In this document: positions 20,734 through 31,300 of the stretch, piece after piece | How positions within the stretch are numbered: the first letter of the stretch is position 1 | How the letters are laid out: each line of letters begins with the position of its first letter | Source of the DNA: Mycolicibacterium neworleansense | GTDB taxonomy: Bacteria > Actinomycetota > Actinomycetes > Mycobacteriales > Mycobacteriaceae | NCBI RefSeq assembly: GCF_001245615.1 | Contig: NZ_CWKH01000002.1 | Location: forward strand, 310,001-374,000 | Reading direction: 5' to 3' | DNA: 64,000 bases | Position numbers and translations under genes: made by a program | Notes under the pieces: model-generated | What the model saw: the letters and a program-made list of their open reading frames with translations, nothing else | Told to the model about the DNA's origin: nothing | Database searches by the model: none

Positions 20734-21492
20734 ATGGCCATCCAGACCCACGATCTCGTGGTGAGGTTCCCCGGCAAGCAGGAGCCCACGCTCAAAGGCA
20801 TTTCACTGACCGTTCCCCACGGCTCCTTCTCCGTCCTCGTCGGCGCCTCGGGCAGTGGCAAATCCACGCTGCTGCACTGCCTGGCCGGTCTCATCACCGC
20901 GACCACGGGCACGGTGACCGACAACGGCGAGACCGTCACCGCACCACATCCTCGGCGGGGTGTGGCGTTCCAGCGCGACGTGCTGTTCCCGTGGATGACG
21001 GTCGCCGACAACATCGACTTCGCCCTGGCTGCTCGACGACTGTCAAAACCCCAGCGGCGGAACAAGATTCACGAGCTGCTCGACCTGGTGGGCCTGCGTG
21101 ACGAGGTGGCCGCGCAGCGGCCCGGCGAATTGTCCGGCGGAATGCGGCAACGGGTCAGTATCGCCCGCGTGCTGGCCGGAGAACCGGCCGTGATGCTGAT
21201 GGACGAACCGTTCGCGGCGCTGGACGCATTGACCCGCCTGCGCATGCAGGATCTGCTGATCGATCTGTGGACGCGGTTGAACCGCACGATCGTCTTTGTC
21301 ACCCATGACATCGACGAGGCGATCCGGCTCGCCGACACCGTCAGCGTGCTGCGCGACGGCCAGATCGTCGACCAGATCACCAACCCGCTGAGCCGACCCC
21401 GGCCGGCCGACGCGCTGGCAGACCAGCCCGGCTACAGCGAGATCCGCAAGACCCTGCACCACCAGCTGGGCATCGACCACGTCGTGCACTGA
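20734..21492 (+). CDS. ABC transporter ATP-binding protein
   Basis: ATPase subunit of 252 aa, SsuB/TauB-like. Walker A GASGSGKST, Q-loop VAFQRDVLFPWMT, signature LSGGMRQRVSIAR, Walker B VMLMDEPFAALD and the switch His in FVTHDIDEA are all present. It starts 1 nt after the permease stop with GAGGAG upstream. It energises the importer formed with the neighbouring permease. Confidence 0.95.
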   Translation: MAIQTHDLVVRFPGKQEPTLKGISLTVPHGSFSVLVGASGSGKSTLLHCLAGLITATTGTVTDNGETVTAPHPRRGVAFQRDVLFPWMTVADNIDFALAARRLSKPQRRNKIHELLDLVGLRDEVAAQRPGELSGGMRQRVSIARVLAGEPAVMLMDEPFAALDALTRLRMQDLLIDLWTRLNRTIVFVTHDIDEAIRLADTVSVLRDGQIVDQITNPLSRPRPADALADQPGYSEIRKTLHHQLGIDHVVH

Positions 21493-21520
21493 CCCTCCAC
21501 CCCCGCAAAGGAATCCATCC

Positions 21521-22492
21521 GTGAAGACCCCTCTTCGGCGCATCGCCGCCGCTGCCGTTGCCGTTGCCGCCCTTGCTGTGACCGGCACCGCCTGCTCGGA
21601 CTCGGGCACCGCGAACGCCGACCAACTCACCGTCGGTTTCGTCGTCGACCCGTCCTGGGCACAGATCCCCGTCGCGGCCGACACCGGCCTGTTCGACAAG
21701 CACGACGTGGACGTCAAGGTGGTGAACTTCCAATCCGGTGTGGAGGCATTGCAAGCCGCAGCCGCCGGCCAGGTCGACATCACCACCGCCGCCGATGTGC
21801 CGACCTCCGCCGCACTGACCCGCACCCCCACCCTGCGGGTGATCGCCGACGGCTCCCGATGGGAAGGCTCACGCATCGTCGCCCGCCGCAGCGCCGGCAT
21901 CAACACCGTCGCGGACCTGGCCGGCAAGTCGATCGGCACCCCACTGGGCACCAGCGCGGCATACTACGTCTCGAACGCGCTGGCGCAGAACAACATCAAG
22001 GCCGAGCTGGTGCAGGTCGCCCCGTCGGCGATCGTCACCGCCGCCACCCAGCACAATGTCGACGCGGTGTCGATCTTCCAGCCGTACCAGGCGCAGACGA
22101 TAAAGTCCCTCGGCGACGACGCGGTGACGCTGTCCGGCGGCACCTACAACCAGCACAGCCTGTTCGTCGCCACCGAACCGGCCGTCACGACCAAGGGCAA
22201 GGCGATCAGCGCCTTCCTCGCCGCACTCGATGACGCCGGCACCGCGCTGGCCCAGCACGACAAGGCCGCCACCGACGCCGTCGCCAAGGCCACCCAGCTG
22301 GACCCCCAACTGCTGGACACCGTGCTCGGCGAGTTCGACTTCACCCTCCAGCTGAAGCCGGACCTGGCGGACAAGCTGGCCGAACTCGGCGCGTGGGCCA
22401 AAACCCAGAAGTCCATCGACCCGGCCACGCAGCTGCCCGATTACGCGAAGTTCCTGGACAACCAGTTCCTGCCGGAAGCCGGCCGGTCATGA
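21521..22492 (+). CDS. ABC transporter substrate-binding lipoprotein
   Basis: Extracytoplasmic solute-binding lipoprotein of 323 aa. The signal peptide ends in the lipobox VTGTAC with the acylated Cys at residue 25. The mature protein follows the SsuA/NMT1 family pattern: QIPVAADTGLFDKHDVDVKVV, SGVEALQAAAAGQVDI and GKSIGTPLGTSAAYYV. GTG start with AAAGGAA upstream. It delivers substrate to the permease/ATPase pair. It ends in a 6-nt convergent overlap with the membrane-protein gene on the other strand. Confidence 0.92.
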   Translation: MKTPLRRIAAAAVAVAALAVTGTACSDSGTANADQLTVGFVVDPSWAQIPVAADTGLFDKHDVDVKVVNFQSGVEALQAAAAGQVDITTAADVPTSAALTRTPTLRVIADGSRWEGSRIVARRSAGINTVADLAGKSIGTPLGTSAAYYVSNALAQNNIKAELVQVAPSAIVTAATQHNVDAVSIFQPYQAQTIKSLGDDAVTLSGGTYNQHSLFVATEPAVTTKGKAISAFLAALDDAGTALAQHDKAATDAVAKATQLDPQLLDTVLGEFDFTLQLKPDLADKLAELGAWAKTQKSIDPATQLPDYAKFLDNQFLPEAGRS

Positions 22493-23266
22493 CGACCGCG
22501 CCCTATGATCGCGCAGCCGTAGCAGTGCCGTCCCGAACGCGCCGATCACCACCAGATCGGACGCCACCCCGCTGCTGACCGTCGCCAACAGCCAACCGGC
22601 GACACCGGTGGCCAGCACGAACGGTGGCAGCCACTCGAACACCTGTGACCACGACGGCACCGGGTGGCGCGCGTGCGCGGCGTCCTTGGCGCGGGCGTAT
22701 TCGGGATAGAACTCGGTGACGGCCACGGCGAAGAACAGTGCGCCCAGTTGCAGGATCCAGCCGGTCCAGAAGTTGTCAGTGCTGCCGTAGACCACATCGC
22801 CGAGGAAGCCGACCGACGCCGAGAAGCCGAAGGCCGCCGCCCACACCGCCGTCACCACCACGTTGGTGCGCTTGAACAGCGGCGTGTCCCAACGGTCCGG
22901 CGGAATGACATCGCGCGCATACGCCGTCGTGTAAGGCCGGCCAATCAGCAGGCTGACCAGGGCGAACAACGCCAGCGAGGCGTTCGTGACCTCCCCCGAC
23001 CACATCTCCAGCCACGCTTTCTGGCCGCTGGTCGCCACCAGCCCCACGGCGGCCAGCACCACGAAGTAGGCCACCCCCAGTACCTCAAGCACGTGCACCG
23101 GGATGTGGCGACGCCAGGTCAGGCCGAGAATGAGCAGCGAGATGCCGAGCGCACTCATCACCGCGATCTCGTACCGGCCCGGACCGGCCAGGATGGCCAT
23201 CAGCGCCCACGGCAGGATTCCGGACAGCGGGGAGTCCAGAAACGCGTCGAGGGCTTTGCCGAGCAC
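22487..23266 (-). CDS. Conserved membrane protein of unknown function
   Basis: About 259 aa with roughly seven hydrophobic segments, including GILPWALMAILAG, YEIAVMSALGISLLILGL, VLGVAYFVVLAAVGLVA, a segment around NASLALFALVSLLIG, TGWILQLGALFFAVAVTEF, and a C-terminal pair. A charged loop, YTTAYARDVIPPDRWDTPLF, lies in the middle. I do not recognise a characterised family. GTG 23266 is chosen because the preceding in-frame sequence is not membrane-like; the start is uncertain. The 3' end overlaps the ABC binding-protein gene, so expression of the two is mutually antisense at the tips. Confidence 0.7.
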   Translation of the reverse strand: MLGKALDAFLDSPLSGILPWALMAILAGPGRYEIAVMSALGISLLILGLTWRRHIPVHVLEVLGVAYFVVLAAVGLVATSGQKAWLEMWSGEVTNASLALFALVSLLIGRPYTTAYARDVIPPDRWDTPLFKRTNVVVTAVWAAAFGFSASVGFLGDVVYGSTDNFWTGWILQLGALFFAVAVTEFYPEYARAKDAAHARHPVPSWSQVFEWLPPFVLATGVAGWLLATVSSGVASDLVVIGAFGTALLRLRDHRARSS

Positions 23267-23336
23267 GCGACGACTGTAGGTAAGGCAGCTGGGAAAACCC
23301 CAAGACGCCGCGTTCCCCTGGGCGCACCATGGAGCC

Positions 23337-24068
23337 ATGGCCTCCGACCTGGAAACCCGCGTCGACGAGATCGCCCCGGACATCTACCGGCTGTCCACCT
23401 GGATACCGGGGATCACCGAGCACGGCTTCACGTTCAACCAATTCCTGCTCACCGGCGACGAGCCGTTCCTGTTCCATACCGGTCACCGGTTCCTGTTCGC
23501 ACAGGTCTCGGCGGCCATCGGGCGCGTCCTGCCGCTGACCCGGCTGCGCTGGATCTCATTCGGCCACCTGGAGGCCGACGAGTGCGGAGCGGTCAACCAG
23601 TTCCTGGCGGCCGCACCTCATGCCGAAGTGATCCACGGCCCGCTGGCCATCATGTTGTCGCTGACCGACATGTGTGACCGGCCGCCGGTCGAAGCACCCA
23701 TGGGCGGCGTGCACGACATCGGTGGCCACCGTCTGCGCTTCATCGCCACCCCACATGTGCCGCACAACTGGGAAGCCGGGCTGTGGTTCGACGAGGCCAC
23801 CTCGACGTTGCTGGCCGGCGACCTGTTCACCCATACCGGGCAATGCCCGCCGCTGACCGAGTCGGATTGTGTGGCACCGGCATTGGCAGCCGAGGGGCTG
23901 TTCCACGCCACCGGCCTGACCACGAATCTGGCGCCGACGCTGGCCGGGCTCGCCGAGCTGAATCCGGCCACCTTGGCAATCATGCACGGCGCGTCGTTCC
24001 ACGGCGACGGAGCCGGGCAGTTGCGCGCCCTGTCTGACGGCTACGCAGGGCTGTTCGGCGCGTCATGA
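23337..24068 (+). CDS. Metallo-beta-lactamase fold, FprA/ODP-like protein
   Basis: Predicted diiron or dizinc MBL-fold protein of 243 aa. The motif FGHLEADECGAV matches the H-x-E-x-D ligand pattern of flavodiiron (FprA/ODP) beta-lactamase domains rather than the HxHxDH of classical hydrolases. Further ligands are likely in FIATPHVPHNWEAG, LLAGDLFTHTG and IMHGASFHGDG. No flavodoxin domain is attached, so it is a stand-alone MBL domain. Oxygen or NO reduction is typical of full FprA proteins; for the stand-alone form the role is unknown. Confidence 0.8.
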   Translation: MASDLETRVDEIAPDIYRLSTWIPGITEHGFTFNQFLLTGDEPFLFHTGHRFLFAQVSAAIGRVLPLTRLRWISFGHLEADECGAVNQFLAAAPHAEVIHGPLAIMLSLTDMCDRPPVEAPMGGVHDIGGHRLRFIATPHVPHNWEAGLWFDEATSTLLAGDLFTHTGQCPPLTESDCVAPALAAEGLFHATGLTTNLAPTLAGLAELNPATLAIMHGASFHGDGAGQLRALSDGYAGLFGAS

Positions 24069-24105
24069 CCCGGTGCGCCCCTGCGCGATGCGTAGCCTTG
24101 GCGCG

Positions 24106-24660
24106 GTGAAGGCGTGGCAAGCCCTGGCCGCCCTACTGGTCGCCGGTTCCGTGCTGTCCGGCTGCGAATCGAGCATCGACGGCACCCCCAGCACCAGCCC
24201 ACAATCACCCACCGAGCCCAGTTTCCCGACGGCGCGGCCCACCCGATCCAGCCCGGCACCCTCGCCGAGCACCACCGCCGCGGCTCCGCCCAGCACCTCC
24301 CGTACCGTCCCGCCGTCCGGCGCCGAAACGCTGCAGCCGCAGAACGGGTACGTCTTCATCGAGACCAAATCCGGCCGAACCCGCTGCCAGCTGTCAAAGC
24401 AGGATGTCGGGTGCGAGTCGGAGTTCGATGATTCACCGGTGATCGACGGGGAGCACGCCAACGGCATCAGACTCACCCCGGACGGACAGATCAAGTGGAT
24501 AGTGGGCAACCTCGGCGATATACCGGTGGTCACCCTCGACTACCGCAGGTACAGCGCCTTGGGCTGGACCATCGATGCGAGCAAGGACGGCACCCGGATC
24601 AGCAATGACAGCACCGGGCACGGGATGACCATCGCTGTCGAAGGGGTGAAAACCTTCTAG
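24106..24660 (+). CDS. Putative lipoprotein
   Basis: Envelope lipoprotein of 184 aa. The signal sequence carries a lipobox LSGC with Cys at residue 20, followed by a Pro/Thr/Ser-rich linker of about 60 residues. The folded C-terminal domain contains two cysteines, likely a disulfide (TRCQLSKQDVGCES), and NGIRLTPDGQIKW. This C-terminal pattern recurs in small mycobacterial secreted proteins of unknown function. The GTG at 24106 is chosen because it gives a compact signal peptide. Confidence 0.75.
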   Translation: MKAWQALAALLVAGSVLSGCESSIDGTPSTSPQSPTEPSFPTARPTRSSPAPSPSTTAAAPPSTSRTVPPSGAETLQPQNGYVFIETKSGRTRCQLSKQDVGCESEFDDSPVIDGEHANGIRLTPDGQIKWIVGNLGDIPVVTLDYRRYSALGWTIDASKDGTRISNDSTGHGMTIAVEGVKTF

Positions 24661-24678
24661 AGCTTCTAGAGTCGGGAT

Positions 24679-25302
24679 ATGACTGTCGCTCGGCGCGAAC
24701 GTGCCGCCCTGGTCGAGTCCATGCGCGCAGCAGGACCTGATGCGCCCACCCTCTGTGAGGGCTGGACGACCCGAGACCTGGCTGCCCATCTGGTGGTGCG
24801 GGAACGTCGCCTCGATGCCGCCCCCGGCATCCTCGTTCCCCAGCTCGCCGGCTACACCGAGCGCGTGCAGAAGAAGGTCACCGAAAGCACCGACTGGACC
24901 GAGCTGGTGGATCAGATCGCCGCGGGACCGCCGCTGTACTCGCCCTTCAAGGTGTTGGACCCGCTGGTCAACGTGGCCGAGATGTTCATCCACAACGAGG
25001 ATGTGCGCCGAGCCCAACCCAATTGGGAGCCAAGAGATCTCGATGAGGCGACGGTGTCCGCGCTGTCCCGCGGGATCGCCGGGATGGCTCGGATGGCGAT
25101 GGGCAGATCCCCGGCCCGGGTGAAGCTGACGACGCCGGAGGGCAAGACGCTGGCAACCGTCGGTGCCGGTCCGGAGGTGACCGTCACCGGGGCGCCGGGT
25201 GAGCTGCTCATGTTCGCCGCCGGCCGAGAGCCCGCCCAAGTGACGTTCGAGGGCGATGACGACGCCGTCGCCGCGCTGCGCGCCGCACGTCGCGGGCTGT
25301 AG
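24679..25302 (+). CDS. TIGR03085-like DinB/MDMPI family protein
   Basis: Protein of 207 aa with an N-terminal DinB-like mycothiol-dependent maleylpyruvate isomerase fold. LCEGWTTRDLAAHLVVRERR provides the first metal-binding His, and FIHNEDVRRA the later one. The C-terminus, VTVTGAPGELLMFAAGR, is the wing typical of this family. Such proteins are thought to use a divalent metal and mycothiol in thiol-transfer or isomerase reactions; substrate unknown. It starts 18 nt after the lipoprotein gene. Confidence 0.85.
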   Translation: MTVARRERAALVESMRAAGPDAPTLCEGWTTRDLAAHLVVRERRLDAAPGILVPQLAGYTERVQKKVTESTDWTELVDQIAAGPPLYSPFKVLDPLVNVAEMFIHNEDVRRAQPNWEPRDLDEATVSALSRGIAGMARMAMGRSPARVKLTTPEGKTLATVGAGPEVTVTGAPGELLMFAAGREPAQVTFEGDDDAVAALRAARRGL

Positions 25303-25371
25303 AACCGCAGGTAGTCCGCGGCTTTACCGGTTCTTGACCGGGTTTTGAATCGGCCCACCGACGATTGCTGC

Positions 25372-28300
25372 GTGAGTACGCTTTCATCGGTGGAACTGGA
25401 GGTTTTGGGACCTCTTCAGGTCCGACAGGACGGTGCGCCCGTCGCGATACCGGGCGCGAAGCCGCGCGCCATCCTCACGATGCTCGGACTGCACAGTGGT
25501 TCGGTGGTACCGGCCGACGTGCTGATGGAGTTGCTCTGGGGCAACGACCCACCCCGCACCGCCGCCAAGGCCCTGTTGACGCACATCTCCGGTCTGCGGC
25601 ATGCGCTCGGTGACGGTTTCGTGTTGACCGAGGGCACGGGCTGGCGCCTGGGTGCGGCCGAGGTCGATGCCCCGCGCTATCAGTCGCTCGCCCGGGCGGG
25701 CCGGACCGCCTTCAGCGCCGGCGATATCAGCGGCGCCGTCGCGCGATTCGACGCGGCGGTAACCCTCTGGCGGGGAATCCCCGAACTGCCCGAGGGTCAG
25801 CGGGGAGTATCGGAGAAGACCCGGTGGATCGAGGACCACGCCGCGCTGGTCGAGGACCGGGCCGATGCACTCCTTGCCACAGGCCGTGCCGCCGAGATCA
25901 TCGGTGATCTCGAGGCCGCGGTGGCGGATGCACCGCTGAGCGAGAGACGCTGGGGCCAGTTGATGCTCGCGCTCTACCGGGCAGGCAGGCAAGGTGAGGC
26001 CCTCGGGGCGTACCGGCGGGCCCGGTCCCTGCTGGCCGACGAGCTGGGCGTCGACCCGGGGCCGGACCTGCGGCGGCTCGAGCACGCGATCGTTGCACAG
26101 GATTCGGAACTCGACATCCCTGCGGCACAACATGTTCCGTCGGTGACGCGGGCGGTCACATTCCTGCTCACCGATATCGAAGGGTCCACCGCGGCCTGGG
26201 AGGCCCAGGCTGACGCCATGGCCGTGGCGCTCGCCCGGCACGACGAGCTGGTCGAGCAGGTCGTCACATCCCGCGGCGGCAGGCTGATCAAGACCCGTGG
26301 TGAGGGCGACGCCACGTTCTCGGTTTTCGACCGCCCATCCGCCGCTGCGGCCGCCGCGATCGAGTTACAGGACGCGATCTTTCACGAACCGTGGGCGCTG
26401 GCCGAACCCATGCACATTCGGGTGGCCCTGCACACCGGGGAAGCCGAACTCCGCGATGGCGACTACTTCGGCCGCGCCGTCAACCGCGCCGCTCGGTTGC
26501 GGTCACAGGCCTCAGGTGGCCAGATCCTGTGTTCGGGCGCGACCGCCGAACTGGTCATCGACTCGTTATCCGACGACGTCGCCCTCGTCGATCTCGGGAT
26601 GCGCCAGCTGAAGAACCTGGCACGACCCGAGCACGTCTTCGAGCTCCGGCTCGATACGGCCGAAAGTCCACCGGCGACAAGCAATTCGCCTATTGATCGG
26701 CCAGGAGTACCGGCGGTTCTTGCAGGCCCGGGCCCATTCGTCGGGCGTGGCCGTGAGCTCGCAGACCTTCTCGCCGCCTGGCACCAGACAGTTATCGCCG
26801 GCACCCGTGCCGTGCTGATCGCGGGAGAGCCAGGCGTGGGCAAGACCCGCCTGGCCGGCGAATGGTCCCGGCAGGCCTACGATCTGGGTGCGGTGGTGCT
26901 GTACGGCCGCTCCGACGAGGATCTGGGTGCGCCATATCAACCGTTCGCGGAAGCCCTGCGCGCGCTCGTGCCCTGCATCGGTTCCGATCGATTGCGCGGG
27001 ATGCGCGGTGTCGAGGCCTTGCTGCCGCTGGTTCCCGGTTTGACCGATGTGCTCCCCGACCTCGCCGCATCACCGCATGGCGACCCGGACACCGAACGCT
27101 ATGCCCTGTTCGACGCGGTCGTCGCGGTGCTGGGCATCGCGTCGGTGGAGGTGCCCATCGTCCTGGTACTCGACGACCTTCATTGGGCGGCCAAGCCCAC
27201 CCTCCTTCTCCTGCGCCACCTTTTGCGCTTCGGCGAGCACGCCCGTGTTCAGATCGTCGGCACGTACCGCAGTACCGACCTCGACAGGTCCCACCCGCTG
27301 GCGGCCATGCTCGCCGATCTTCATCGTGATGGCAGCTCCAGCCGCATCGCCCTCAACGGCCTCGACGAGGAGGACGTGACCGCGTACGTGGCCGAAGCCG
27401 GCTACGACGATCAAGAGTTGGCGCGCGCGTTGGCGTCGGTCACCGGCGGCAACCCGTTCTTCCTCATCGAGGCATTGCGCCATGTCGACGAAAGCGGCGG
27501 GTACTGGGACCCGAGCACTCTGCCACAAGGAGTCCGGGAAGCCGTGAGCCGCCGACTTTCCCGGCTTCCGGCCGAAACGAACAAGGCGCTGGCCGCAGCC
27601 GCGGTGGTCGGCAGCCAGTTCTCCCTCGACCTGGTCGAGCAAGTGGTCAGCCAGGATCTCGTCGACGCGTTCGACGAGTCTTGCCAGGCCGGCATCCTGA
27701 TCGAGGAGCCGGGTGGACTCTACCGATTCAACCACGCCATCGTCCGGCAATCACTCCTCGCCGAACTGGCCTCCGTGCGCCGCATGCGGCTGCACCAGCG
27801 GATCGCCGCGACATTGGAGACGATGCCAGGCGCCGACGATGAACTCCTGGCTGAACTGGCCCACCATTACTTCGAATGCGCTTGGGCGGGAAACGCACTC
27901 AAGGCCGTCGAGTACTGCCGTCGCGCCGGCGACCAGGCCATGGCGCGACTGGCATACGAAGGTGCCGCCGATCTTTACGACCGTGCCCTGCACGCGCTGG
28001 ACGAACTGGACGACGAGTTGCCCGACCGCGACGATCAGCGAGTCGAACTTCTCGTGACACGCTGTGAGGCGCTTCTGGCCGCAGGCGATGTGTCATCAGC
28101 GGCGAGTGCGGTGTCGCAACTGAAAGAGGGAACCCGCGATTCAGCTCGTCTGGCCGCATGGGCGACGTGCTTTGACGGTCAACTGTCGATGCTCGTCGAT
28201 CCCGAGCGCCTGGACGAGATCGAAACCGCGGTGCGGGCTGCCGCCGTCACGCTGGCCGAATTGGGCGATGCCGCAGGGGAAGCCAAGGCGCACACGGTGC

Positions 28301-31300
28301 GGGCGGGATGCCTTGCCCGCCTCGGGCGGGTTGCCGACTGCGAGCTCGCGCTGGACAACGCGCTGACCGCGGCGCGCCAGGCGCGCGAGCACCGTCTGGT
28401 CAACGCGGTGTTGGCGGGCGCTCCACTGGCAGCGTTGTGGGGGCCCAGTCCGGTGCCGCGTGCGGGCGGACGGTGCCTCGACGTGGTGCGGCTGCTACGG
28501 ATAACCACGGATTCGCCTGCGGTCGAATCGATGTCGACGCGCTGCCAGGCGGTCTTGGAGGCGTTCCGGGGCCGGGCCGCTGCCGCCCGGCGGATGATCG
28601 ACTCCGCGCGGCGCACGGTCGCCGAACTGGGATTGCGTCATGCGCTTCTCGAAGTTGAGCACTTCGCCGGCATCGTCGAGTTGGTGCTCGATGACGCCGC
28701 TGCAGCCGAGGAGCATCTTCGTCTGGCCTACAACGGTTTCCGTCGCATGGGACTGGATGCCGATACGGCGGAGGTGGCCGCGTTACTGGCGCGTGCCTGC
28801 CTGTTGCTGGACCGAGACGTTGAGGCTGAAGGACTGTGTTCGGAGAGTGAGCGGCTCGCGGGGCATGCCTTGAAGGCCGCCATCGCCTGGCGCACGGTTC
28901 GCGCACAGCTGCTTTCGCGGGGTGAGGACCACGATCGAGCGCGGCGTGTCGCCGAAGAGGCGGCAGCGCTGGCTGGACGCACCGATGCTCTGATCGACCA
29001 CGGTGACGCGTGCCTGGCACTGGCGACGGTCTTGAGCGCCGCTGGTGATGCCGCCGGCGCACAGGCCGCTGCCGAACGGGCGGTCGCGTTGTACGAGCAG
29101 AAAGGGGCTGTGGCCCTTGCGGAAAAGGCGCGAGGCCTGCTCGGCGAACGGCCGGTTCCGACGTCCCCGGCCGAGGTGGAGGCGCCGGACGTCACACTGG
29201 ACAACACCTGTCTGCGGCTGGGAAGCCAGGTGATCGACGCCGTCAATCGTGAGGCCTGGGACGAGGCGGTCCAGCTACTCGCACCATCGGTGTGCATCGA
29301 AAGTCGCCGCAAGATCGTCGGCTTCCCGCCGGCCGATGTCACTTCGGCCCAGTGGTGTCAGCATATGAGGCGATTCGTGGAGATCGGGATGGTTCGCTAT
29401 CACCATTCGGCCGTGGCGGTGCGCGGCGAGCGGCTTGCCCTCACCCGAATGGTATCCGCCACCGCGGATGTGAGTTCGGATGCACCGCAAGATGAGATGC
29501 TCCATATCGCGGGCCTCGACGAACATGGGCAATTCGCGTTGCAGATATGGTTCGACCTGGACGACATGGTGGCTGCACTCGCCGAACTCGACGCGCTGTA
29601 CGCGCGCTTCGAGAACGAACGTCCGCGCCCGTCGCCGGAGAACGTCGCGACTCGGGCCGACGATCTGCTGATCGCCCTCTTCAGCGACAGTCGTCTGGAC
29701 GAGATCGGTGCGTTGTTCACCGAGGACACTCAGCTCGACGACAGGCGCCAGGGCTTCCGCTGTGAGAGCAATGACCGTGCGACAGCGGTCGACAACATTC
29801 GTTCGATCGCGGCTTTGGGAGCCGCAGTCTCGAAATCTACTCTCGCTCTGCGAGGTGATCGCTTGTGTCTCAGCCGCCTCAGGTTCGAAGATCCGGACGA
29901 GTTCTGTGTTGAAGCGCTGGAGATCACCGAGGTCAATGCCGACGGATTGATGACCGCTAAAGTCGATTTCGACCTCGCGGACATCGATGCCGCGTTCGCT
30001 GAACTAGATGCTCGGTACCTCGCCGGCGAGGCGGCGCCGTGCTCGCAGGCGTGGAAGGCAGTCGTGGGCGCCTACGCCGCGTTCAACCGGCGCGAAATCC
30101 CTCCGACGACACCTGACTGGGTGAACATCGACAAACGTCACGCAGCAGCAGCGTTCGCGCCCGGCGACATGGTCAGGTATATCCAAGCCGCATGGGAAGA
30201 TTCACCTGACACGAAGATCTACATCGCAGTGGTGTGCCGCCTGTGTGATTACGGGGCCGTCGTCATCCATGTGGCGTTTGGGACCTCACAAGATGGCTTC
30301 GAGGCCGAGTGGAGGGACCTCCACGTCTTGATGGTCGCGGGCGATACCGTCTGCCGCTCTGAGCTGTTCAATGAGAGCGACCTCGAAGCGGCGCTCATCC
30401 GCTTCGACGAACTCAGCCGGCCAGGTCATCGGCTGGAGAACGCGGCAAGCCGAGCGACCGACCGCTTTCTGGAGCGATTCGCCGCCCGCGACTGGGACGC
30501 CATGGCGAAATCGGTGACCGAGGACATCAGCTTCGACGACCGTCGTCGGGTGATCAACGCCGACCTGCAGATCGGCCGGGAATCCTTCATCGAGAACTTC
30601 CGGATAGCAGCCGATCTCGGCGCTACCCAATCTCCAACTGCAATCGCCACCCGTGGGGAACGCATCATCCTCGCCCGAGCCCGATTCTCGCTCGGCGGCG
30701 GCGCACCCGAGGAGTTCGGCCTCGAACTCCTGCACGTGATCGAGATCGACTCCGACAATCGAATCGCAGCCACAGTCACTTTCGACCCCGACGACTTCGA
30801 CGCCGCGATCGCCGAACTCGACACTCGATATCTCGCCGGCGAAGCCGCGAACTACGCACACGCGTGGGCGGTCATCGCGCGGAATGTCGCGGCGTTCAAC
30901 CGGCGTGAGCAATTGATGACGACGCAGGACTGGGCAACCATCGACCACCGGCGCGCGACAGCGTTCGAACCCGGCGACATTACCCCCTACATTCACGCGA
31001 CGTGGAAGGTCGCGCCGGACATCAACCTCTACATCGAGACCGCACATCGGCTGAGGGACTCAGGAGCGCTGTTCACCCAAGTGTTGAAAGGCACCTCGCA
31101 CGCGGGCTTCGATGCCGAGTGGCGGGATGTCGTCATCCTCACCGTCGACGGCGAGCAGCTCAGCAGCTTGGAGGTCTTCGACGAGGCAGACCTCGACGCC
31201 GCACTCACTCGCTTCGATGAACTCAACCGGCCCGAGCAGCAATTGGAGAACGCGGCCAGCCGGGTCTACGACCGCATATTCGACTATTTCGCTTCCCGCG

